In this document: positions 52,245 to 60,100 of the stretch, piece by piece | How positions within the stretch are numbered: position 1 is the stretch's first letter | Layout: each line of letters opens with the position of its first letter | Assembly: GCF_003046625.1 (NCBI RefSeq) | Contig: NZ_QAAD01000006.1 | Coordinates: forward strand, 186,001 to 250,000 | Length of the DNA stretch: 64,000 bases | DNA from: Mangrovibacterium marinum | Lineage (GTDB): Bacteria; Bacteroidota; Bacteroidia; Bacteroidales; Prolixibacteraceae | Reading direction: 5' to 3' | Notes under the pieces: model-generated | What the model saw: only the letters and a program-made list of their open reading frames with translations | What the model was told of the DNA's origin: nothing | Database searches by the model: none | Translations under genes and position numbers: made by a program

Positions 52245-55079
52245 ATGAATAGACTATTAGCAATGACGATACTGGCAGCGACTTTGGCGGCCTGCAGCCC
52301 CAAAGACTACCAGCTTGATGAGAAGGGAATAACGGTTTTTCCGAAGCAAACAACCGAAAATGGCGCGAAAGCGGTACGGGTGATGCCCGTGAGTGACGAG
52401 ATCATTCGGGTTTCGGCGTCGGCAACCGGTCAGTTTTCGACCGACTCCAGTTTGATCGCCTTGCCCGAAGACAAACAAGTAAAGTTTACAACCAGTGAAG
52501 ACGGTCAGCTTGTGAAAGTCGCAACAGCCAGTACCACGGTTGAAATTTCGAAAGAAAGCGGCGTAGTCCGTTTCCTCGACCAAAATGGCAATGAAATTCT
52601 GGCCGGCGCCGAAAATGGAACGACGATGAAACCCATGGAGGTTGACGGCGTGAAAGCGTTCGAACTTCAGCAGGTTTTCGACTCGTCGGACGACGAAGCG
52701 CTGTACGGTTTGGGACAGCACCAGGCCGACGAAATGAACTATAAAGGCAAAAACGAGGAGCTGTTTCAATACAACACCAAGGTGTCGGTGCCCTTCATCA
52801 TGTCAACTCAGAATTACGGGATCCTGTGGGACAATTATTCGTTGTCGCGCTTCGGCGATCCGCGTCCTTACGGGCAGATGGACCAGTTTATCCAGTACGG
52901 CAAAGATGGAAAAGAAGGTGGTTTGACTGCGACTTACATCGACGATTCGCGCAAAGGACACGTCTTTGTTGAGCGGCAGGAACCAACGATCGATTATGAA
53001 AACCTGGAGACCATCAAGAATTTTCCGGAAGGTTTCAGTTTCGACCATGCCCAAATTACCTGGGAGGGTGATCTGGAAGCGAAGGAAAATGGCGTATTCA
53101 ATTTCCTGTTGTACTACGCAGGTTACACTAAATTGTACATCGACGGACAGTTGATGGTGGATAAATGGCGTACGGCGTGGAACCCATCTGTTGCCAAGTT
53201 TCAGGTTGATATGAAGGCTGGTCAGCGTTTCCATGTGAAGCTTGACTGGATTCCCGATGGCGGTGTTTCTTACATTGGATTGAAAGCTTTGTCGCCGGTC
53301 GACCCGGAGCAGCAAAAGCACATTTCGTTCTACTCCGAAATGGGTAATCAGGTGGACTACTATTTCATGAAAGGAAATTCGATGGATGAGGTGATCAGCC
53401 GTTACCGCGAGCTAACCGGTAAAGCACAGGTGATGCCCAAATGGGCCATGGGCTTCTGGCAAAGCCGCGAGCGCTATAAAACGCAGGATGAGCTGGAAGG
53501 CGCCCTGAAAGAATTCCGCAAACGCCACATTCCCATCGACAATATTGTGATGGACTGGTCGTACTGGAAGGTGGATCAGTGGGGCAGCCACGAGTTCGAT
53601 CCTGAACGCTTCCCCGACGCCGATGCCATGATTAAAACCGTGCACGACAACAATGCGCACATCCTGATTTCGGTGTGGCCCAAGTTTTACTACGGAACCG
53701 AACACTACAAGGAGTTCGACAAAAACGGCTGGATGTATCAGCAGGCGATCAAGGACAGTGTGCTCGACTGGATTTATCCGGGATATCTGGGTTCGTTCTA
53801 CGATGCCTATTCGCCCGGTGCCCGCAAGTTGTTCTGGAAACAGATCGACGAAAAGCTATATTCCAAAGGAATCGATGCCTGGTGGCTGGATGCTACCGAG
53901 CCGGATGTGTTGTCGAATGCCAGTGTTGAGTACCGCAAAAAGTTGATGAACCCCACTGCACTGGGGCCTTCAACCCAATATTTTAACGCCTTTGCCCTGA
54001 TGAATGCCAAAGGTATTTATGAAGGACAGCGGGCTAAAAACCCCGAAGATCGGGTGTTTATCCTGACCCGCTCGGGCTTTGCCGGCATGCAACGTTACGG
54101 CACCACCACCTGGAGTGGCGACATTGGCACCTGCTGGGAAGACCTGAAGGCCCAGATTCCTGCAGGCATCAACTTCTCCATGTCGGGCTTGCCCTACTGG
54201 ACCATGGATATTGGTGGTTTCAGTGTACAAAAGAAGTTTGAAAACGCGAAGGAAGGCTCGGAAGAAATGGCCGAATGGCGCGAGCTGAACACCCGCTGGT
54301 ACCAGTTTGGCGCTTTTGTGCCGTTGTTCCGCGTGCACGGGCAGTACCCTTATCGCGAGATTTACAACCTGGCGCCCGAAAACCACCCGGCTTACCAGTC
54401 GATGTTGTACTACAACAAGCTGCGCTACCGCCTGATGCCCTACATTTACAGTATGACCGGTGCGGTTTATCATCACGATTATACCCTAATGCGCGGCTTG
54501 GCGATGGATTTTGCCGCCGACAAACGCGTGTTGAATATTGATGATCAATATCTGTTTGGACCTTCGTTGATGGTTTGCCCGGTATACAGCTACCAGGATC
54601 GTCAACGCGACGTTTATTTCCCGAATAACAGCGGCTGGTACAACCTTTACAGTGGCAAGTTTGTGGCAGGCGGACAAAAGCAGTCTGTGGACGCCCCGTA
54701 CGAACGGATGCCTGTTTTTGTGCGCGAGGGATCAATCATCCCCGTTGGACCGGAGATTGAATATACCGATCAAAAACCGGGTGCACCGATCGACTTGTAT
54801 GTTTACACGGGTAAGGACGCCAGTTTTGAGCTGTACGAGGACGAAAGTACCAACTACAATTACGAGAAAGGGGCGTTCAGTACCATTCGCTTCGATTACA
54901 GCGAGGCTACGCACAAGCTGACCATTCAGGACCGCCAGGGCGAGTTCCCCGGAATGGTTGCGAATCGGACCTTCCGGGTCATTGTGGTTTCGCGCGATCA
55001 GGCAGTGCCTTTCCTGGAGGCTCCGGCGGATGCCAAAGAGCTGGATTATGCTGGTCAGGCGATGGAAATTCAACTTTAA
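52245..55079 (+). CDS. GH31 alpha-xylosidase-type enzyme with PA14 insert, lipoprotein
   Basis: 944 residues with lipobox LAAC (Cys17). An N-terminal GH31 sandwich is interrupted by a PA14 domain (about 229-355; WEGDLEAKENGVFNFLLYY, GQRFHVKLDWIPDGG). The catalytic barrel follows, with nucleophile Asp549 (WWLDATEPD) and acid/base Asp626 (TTWSGDIG). The PA14 insertion is a hallmark of xyloglucan-oligosaccharide alpha-xylosidases such as CjXyl31A and BoGH31A. With GH5 beside it, it would remove non-reducing xylosyl groups from imported oligosaccharides. It is last gene before the terminator at 55137. An alpha-glucosidase role is a weaker alternative. Confidence 0.9.
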   Translation: MNRLLAMTILAATLAACSPKDYQLDEKGITVFPKQTTENGAKAVRVMPVSDEIIRVSASATGQFSTDSSLIALPEDKQVKFTTSEDGQLVKVATASTTVEISKESGVVRFLDQNGNEILAGAENGTTMKPMEVDGVKAFELQQVFDSSDDEALYGLGQHQADEMNYKGKNEELFQYNTKVSVPFIMSTQNYGILWDNYSLSRFGDPRPYGQMDQFIQYGKDGKEGGLTATYIDDSRKGHVFVERQEPTIDYENLETIKNFPEGFSFDHAQITWEGDLEAKENGVFNFLLYYAGYTKLYIDGQLMVDKWRTAWNPSVAKFQVDMKAGQRFHVKLDWIPDGGVSYIGLKALSPVDPEQQKHISFYSEMGNQVDYYFMKGNSMDEVISRYRELTGKAQVMPKWAMGFWQSRERYKTQDELEGALKEFRKRHIPIDNIVMDWSYWKVDQWGSHEFDPERFPDADAMIKTVHDNNAHILISVWPKFYYGTEHYKEFDKNGWMYQQAIKDSVLDWIYPGYLGSFYDAYSPGARKLFWKQIDEKLYSKGIDAWWLDATEPDVLSNASVEYRKKLMNPTALGPSTQYFNAFALMNAKGIYEGQRAKNPEDRVFILTRSGFAGMQRYGTTTWSGDIGTCWEDLKAQIPAGINFSMSGLPYWTMDIGGFSVQKKFENAKEGSEEMAEWRELNTRWYQFGAFVPLFRVHGQYPYREIYNLAPENHPAYQSMLYYNKLRYRLMPYIYSMTGAVYHHDYTLMRGLAMDFAADKRVLNIDDQYLFGPSLMVCPVYSYQDRQRDVYFPNNSGWYNLYSGKFVAGGQKQSVDAPYERMPVFVREGSIIPVGPEIEYTDQKPGAPIDLYVYTGKDASFELYEDESTNYNYEKGAFSTIRFDYSEATHKLTIQDRQGEFPGMVANRTFRVIVVSRDQAVPFLEAPADAKELDYAGQAMEIQL

Positions 55080-55136
55080 TTCGTCATTGGTTTATTTTAA
55101 AAAGGATTGAATTTTAAAGCAGATCGTTTATGGTAG

Positions 55137-55162
55137 AAAAAGGGAGCTTGTCTCCCTTTTTT
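55137..55162 (+). terminator. Intrinsic terminator of the xyloglucan-type locus
   Basis: AAAAAGGGAG (55137-55146) pairs with CTCCCTTTTT (55152-55161) around CTTGT, continuing in T residues. It closes the susC-to-GH31 operon 57 bases after the last stop. Confidence 0.85.
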
Positions 55163-55163
55163 G

Positions 55164-55545
55164 GTGAAAGTCTTCGGGTGATGTGCCTGCCTGCGGTAGG
55201 CAGGGTTTCCAAACCGCGTCGGGGATAACTTGAATAGCGGTTCAGCTCGAAGCTGAAGCGAAGGCTCACTTTGTAGCAAACCTGTGCTGGTGGAAATTGC
55301 CCCAAGCCCGGACTGTTTTGTTCATTCTTCTCTTGCTCAATTCGCATCTTTTGTCCTACCGGACGGGTTTTCATCTTTGGCTTGCCCCAAAGACGAAACA
55401 GAAAACGCAAGGCTTATTTTTATCTTCAGGTGTCGCCTTCCGAAAGCTAAGTTCAACCGGGTGATTTCCACTCCGGCAGCTGCCGGATCGGAACTTCCCG
55501 GTTTCACTAAGCTTCCGGTTCGCCTCTCACCATCGATAAAAAGTA
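55164..55545 (+). repeat. Long intergenic repeat family, unit R1
   Basis: Shares with 55661-56092 a series of blocks in the same order: TGAAAGTC, GCCTGCCTGCGGTAGG, CCGCGTCGGGGATAACTTGA, TTTTGTCCTACCGGACGGGT, ACGAAACA, TTTTTATCTTCA, CTAAGTTCA-CCGGGTGAT, CTTCCCGG, CTAAGCTT and TCGATAAAAA-TAGGCC, with diverged sequence between. Small inverted repeats (CTGCCT/AGGCAG; CCG/CGG pairs) stud it. Short frames here are not credible genes. Confidence 0.75.
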
Positions 55546-55612
55546 GGCCGGTCCCGCTCCGAGCGAGCTTCCGCCTTCTCAATTGCCTTCAATCGCGTCC
55601 AACTGCCTTCTT

Positions 55613-55668
55613 CCACTTTCATTTCTGTTGGTGATTCCCAGGAATCATAAAGGTTTTTAGTGAAAGTC
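55613..55668 (+). repeat. Dispersed intergenic element, copy E (3' end only)
   Basis: ACTTTCATTTCTGTTGGTGA, TTCCCAGGAATCAT and AGGTTTTT match the 3' third of copies B to D. The element joins directly to the TGAAAGTC that opens unit R2, so the two repeat families share a boundary word. Confidence 0.7.
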
Positions 55669-56092
55669 CGTTCGGGTGATGCGCCTGCCTGCGGTAGGCC
55701 GGGTTTCCAACCGCGTCGGGGATAACTTGAATAGCGGTTCAGCTTGAATCAGGAGCCACTACTCACTTTGTCGCAAACCTGTTAGTGAGCCTTTCCCAAA
55801 CCTTTGGTGTTTTTCTCGCCTACTTTTGCGCAATTCGGATCTTTTGTCCTACCGGACGGGTTTTCATTTTTGTAGTGACACAAAAACGAAACAAAAAGGT
55901 CATGGCTGATTTTTATCTTCAACCGCCATCTGCCGAAAAGCTAAGTTCATCCGGGTGATCTCCGACTCGCGTCGGAGCTTCCCGGATTCTCTAAGCTTTT
56001 CGTTTGATGGAGGCCTCGATAAAAATAGGCCAACCAGGTTCCGACTTTTTGGCATTGATCGAACGGTATTCTCACTCGTTGATGGTGTTTTT
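55661..56092 (+). repeat. Long intergenic repeat family, unit R2
   Basis: Second, fuller unit of the R1 family. Its last 100 bases (AGCTTTTCGTTTGAT, CCAACCAGGTTCCGACTTTT, TTGGCATTGATCGAA, TTCTCACTCGTTG) recur at 56420-56513. Confidence 0.75.
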
Positions 56093-56419
56093 TTGTAATC
56101 TACCTGTAGCTTCCGGATACCCCCGTTCTGCTCGCAGAGAGGGGACAGAATTGAATTAATCCGCCCGGATTGGTTCAATTCAGGGGAGAGTTACAGCGGG
56201 CTGCTGGTATACACATTGAAAGTCCCACTTCGTTTCAATGCTCCTTTTTCAGTCTATCGGCATTATACCGTCCTATTTCAGAGTATAAATTTAGCCTGTG
56301 CAACGGTATAATTTGGGAAGCACCAAAGGCAACACGAAGATTCTCCCGTCCCGTACGGGACGGAATTTCGCCCCTGTCGTCGGTAAGCGACCCAACTAGC
56401 ATCCCTCCGGGATTGCAGG
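56093..56419. other. Gene-free DNA between repeat units R2 and R3
   Basis: Contains a perfect 16-bp palindrome CGTCCCGTACGGGACG (56347-56362) and the loose pair GGTTCAATTC/GAATTGAATT. A 136-codon frame over this region and R3 consists of repeat sequence and is not believable as a gene. Confidence 0.5.
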
Positions 56420-56513
56420 AAGCTTTTCGTTTGATTTCGGCTTCGATAAGACCAAGCCAACCAGGTTCCGACTTTTTGGCATTGATCGAAAGTCATTCTC
56501 ACTCGTTGGGCTG
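56420..56513 (+). repeat. Long intergenic repeat family, unit R3 (3' end only)
   Basis: Matches the end of R2 closely: AGCTTTTCGTTTGAT, CCAACCAGGTTCCGACTTTT, TTGGCATTGATCGAA and TTCTCACTCGTTG in the same order and spacing. It is followed at once by copy F of the other family. Confidence 0.8.
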
Positions 56514-56520
56514 TTTTAAA

Positions 56521-56573
56521 ATGACAACCCGACAACTTGAAACAACCACGACAACAGCATCGTCGAAAAACAG
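56521..56573 (+). repeat. Dispersed intergenic element, copy F (middle part)
   Basis: ATGACAACCCGACAACTTGA, ACGACAACAGCATCGTCG and AAAAACAGG match the middle of copies A to D, without the flanking thirds. Confidence 0.75.
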
Positions 56574-56764
56574 GGAGTAGAACGCTGCTTATTAGCGAAA
56601 CCAGCAAAGAGAAAAAACAACCACCAAAAAACAGGATAAAGAAAATGAAGTATGAATGCAATCAGGAATTAGAATCTTATTGGTTTTGTAAACCAGTAAA
56701 TGAAATGAAAAACATTTACATCCTACCAAATAAAGTATAAATCTGTCAAGCTATTTTAGGAAAA

Positions 56765-56803
56765 GCCACTGACCGGGTGACTCGCAGTCACCCGGCCAGT
56801 GGC
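56765..56803. repeat. 18-bp hairpin (one mismatch), core identical to 17166-17206
   Basis: GCCACTG plus CCGGGTGACT on the left pairs with AGTCACCCGG plus CAGTGGC on the right, with one A/C mismatch and a CGC loop. The 23-base centre (56773-56795) is identical to that at 17175-17197, while the outer arms differ completely yet still pair. Arm changes that preserve pairing are the mark of a maintained hairpin. Confidence 0.75.
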
Positions 56804-56830
56804 AAAATCCTGAAACGCCCGGTTGACGCG

Positions 56831-57057
56831 TCCCCCGAGCAGGTTTGACCCTCCCCTGAGGCTTTTGACCCGTCCCCGAGCAGTCTGAAGCCTTCCCCGA
56901 GCAATTTGGAGCGTTCCCTGAGCAGTTTGAGCCATCCCCTGAAAGATTTGACCGTCCCCTGAGCAGTTTGATCTTCTTCACGAGCAGATTTGACCGTCCC
57001 CCGAGCAATTTCTCGGCGTTCACGAGCAGTTTGACCCGTCCCCGGGCAATCCGGGCG
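56831..57057 (+). repeat. Degenerate 21-bp tandem repeat, eleven units, upstream of the HTCS gene
   Basis: Units start near 56831, 56852, 56873, 56894, 56915, 56935, 56955, 56978, 56997, 57020 and 57039. The consensus is TCCCCGAGCAG followed by TTTGACCCG. Unit length varies from 19 to 23, so it is not a clean coding repeat, though antisense frames read through it. It ends 89 bases before the TATCTTTG box of the HTCS gene. Confidence 0.8.
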
Positions 57058-57145
57058 ATGGTCGTGTTGCGATTGTGCTATTGGAGTTGGAGGTGTTGCG
57101 GATGCAGATATCTGGGCGGTGATGGTGATAATCGGGTGCAATTAT

Positions 57146-57153
57146 TATCTTTG
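57146..57153 (+). promoter_or_regulatory. Probable -7 promoter box (TATCTTTG) of the HTCS gene
   Basis: Exact TAnnTTTG, ending 22-25 bases before the ATG pair at 57176/57179. It lies inside the longer frame that begins at 57119, ruling that start out. Confidence 0.6.
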
Positions 57154-57178
57154 GTACAGCCAATTGAACAACCTCATG

Positions 57179-60100
57179 ATGAATCGAACCCGACTTTTTC
57201 TGCTGCTGTTTTTTGTCGCTCAGTTTTCTGCTGTTTTGGGGCAGGCCGACGGCAGTCGCTATAAGTTCATGCAACTGTCAATCGACGACGGTTTGTCAAA
57301 CAACCAGGTGCGGGCTATACTGAAGGATAGCCGCGGCTTTATGTGGTTCGGAACGGCTCGCGGACTGAACCGCTTCGATGGCACAAACTTCAAGATATAC
57401 ACCCACGATGCTTTCGATTCGACCAGCATTCCGTTTACCTCGATCGATTTTATGGTGGAAGATGAGGATGGCCGGCTGTGGTTGCGGTCGATCAACGATT
57501 TTTTCATCTTCGACCCGGACCGGAACCTGTTTGAAGCTCTGCCTCGCTATTACATGGATTCGAAAATTCCGTTGGCGGGGATTAAGCAGCTGATGCCGGA
57601 TGGCGACGGTAGAAGCTGGTTGCTGAATTCGGATAACAACTTGTATTGCTACGATCACCGCACACTGCAAAGCGACTCTATGCGTATTGGCCCGGCGCAG
57701 GGACTGCCGGCCAACGACAATCTGGAGGCGATTGCTTTCGACTCGAAAAGTCAACTGTGGGTTGTGTCGCGGCATTTCAGGCTGTTTAAAATTGATCCGG
57801 CAAGCCAAGCCGTTCAGGCCAATTATTCCCTTTTTGAGCAACCTCCCGGCGAGAATGTCATCAGCAACATTTTGATCGACAGCGACGACGATGTGTGGGT
57901 CTGGGCTCCCGGCCAACCCTTTGGAGCCTTTCAACTTCGGTCGTCCGACCAACAGCTTGTGCATTATACTGCTGCCGACCGTTCGCTGCCTTTAAATTCG
58001 AATTTGGTCTCCTCGATCGTTGAGGAGAAGAAGGGCCTGATCTGGATTGCCTCGGATCATGGCGGAATTAATGTGCTGGATAAACAAAAGGGGCAAATTG
58101 TTTCGCTGGTCAATAACCGCGACGATCGTTTCAGCCTTGGTCAGAATAGTGTGAACACCCTTTATCGCGACGATCAGGGGATTATCTGGGCGGGAACCTA
58201 TAAAAAGGGATTGAGCTATTTTCACCCCAGCCTGGTGCAGTTCGAGCATTACCGCTATTTGCCATCGGTGCCCAACAGCCTGCCCTACGACGATGTGAAC
58301 TGTTTTGTGGAAGATAACAAGGGGAACCTCTGGATCGGCACTAATGGCGGAGGCTTAATTTATTTTGACCGTCGGAAAAACCGCTTTCAAACTTATCGCA
58401 ACAATCCGGCCGACCCCAACAGCCTGGCCAGCGATGTGATTGTGGCTTTGTGTTTCGACCGGAACAACCAGCTGTGGGTAGGCTCCTATTTTGGCGGCCT
58501 GGATCGGTTCGACGGCAAGAAGTTTCATCATCATCAACATAATCCGGCCGATTCAACCTCCATATCGGATAACCGCGTTTGGGAAATCTTTGAAGACTCG
58601 GAGTGTAACCTGTGGGTGGGAACACTGGCGGGCGGATTAAACCTGTACGACCGTGCGGAGGATTGTTTTTACCACTTCCGGGCGGGCGAGGCCAATTCGG
58701 TGGGTGCCGATTTTGTGATGTCCATTATCGAAGATTCGGAGCGCAACCTCTGGATTGGTACAAGTTACGGGATCGACCGGTTGAGGCTCGATACCCGTCG
58801 TTTTGAACATTATTACCCTGGCCCCGGCATTCCCGGACGGCTGAGCGACAATCATGCCACCGACCTGCACGAAGATTCGCGCGGTTTGCTGTGGGTTGCC
58901 ACCGACCAGGGACTCAATGTACTGGATAAACAAAGCGGACAGTTCAGGGTGTTTACCGAACAGGATGGTCTGGAGGACAGCAATATTAAAACGGTGCAGG
59001 AAGATCAGAATGGACATCTGTGGCTGTCGACAACCCGCGGTTTGTCGCAGGTTTTTGTGTCGCCGAATGGTCATTCGATCCGGGTGGCCGATTTGCAGAT
59101 CAGCGTGGTGAACTACGACCTGATGGATGGCTTGCAGGGCACCGAATTTAACGAGAATGCAGCCTACCGTACCCGGCGCGGAGAACTGATTTTTGGCGGA
59201 GGCAATGGCTTCAACCTTTTTGTGCCCGAGGACATCCATTCGGTGCAGTCGGCCAACAAGATCATCCTTACCGGGCTGAGTGTTTTTAACCAGGAAGTAC
59301 GCGTTGGCTCCGACTTTCGGGGGCGCGTGCTGCTTCGCGAAACCCTGAACCGGCAGCAGTCCATCACCCTGCGGTATAACGAAAATGTGTTTTCGATCGG
59401 TTTTGCCGCCCTCAACTTTTTTAATCCTGAAAAGAATAGCTTTCAATATAAGCTGGAACCGTTTAACGAGCGATGGTTGGAGGCCGATTTGAAAAAGCCG
59501 GAAGCCAGTTTTACCAACCTGAATGCCGGCGATTACAAGTTCCGTGTTCGGGTAAGCGACGATGGCTCAAGCTGGACCGAGCTGGCCGATCCCTTGCAGA
59601 TTACCGTGTTGCCACCCTTTTGGAAAAGTACCTGGGCGATGCTTTTTTATCTTGTCGCACTGCTTGTTGGTCTGTATTTCACCCGGCGGTTTACCCTGGA
59701 ACGTCAGCGTTTGAAGTTTGAAGCCGAGCAGGAACATCGGGAGGCCGAGCGTATTCAGCAGCTGGACAATCTGAAAACCCGTTTTTTCACCAATGTGAGT
59801 CATGAGTTTCGTACGCCGCTAACGCTGATTATGGCGCCATTGGAGAAGCTGATCAACAAAACGGAGGATGCCCGGCAGCGCAATCAGCTGATCTTTATTC
59901 ATCGTCAGTCGAGGCGTTTGCTGGCCATGGTGAACCAGCTGCTCGATTTCCGGAAGATGGAATTTCAGAAGCTGGAAGCCAAACGCAGCTGGGGCGATCT
60001 GGCCGCTTTTATCTCCGATCTGGGGATTGCTTTCAGCGACATGGCTGCCAATAAGAAGATCGACTTCGAGGTGAAGGTCAGTCACAAGTCCTTTTTTACC

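Noticed and set aside
55284-56580. Several frames of 80-136 codons in the repeat region after the glycan locus
   Set aside because: They read through conserved repeat blocks in different phases, which shows the DNA and not a protein is what is repeated.
56831-57057. CRISPR array
   Set aside because: The 21-bp units are directly adjacent with no spacers, and no cas genes are present.
56751-57141. Antisense frames of 90 and 117 codons through the 21-bp repeat (SGDGSNCSGN-like)
   Set aside because: Unit length varies between 19 and 23, so phase is lost between units; no promoter seen. Repetitive peptide is a by-product.
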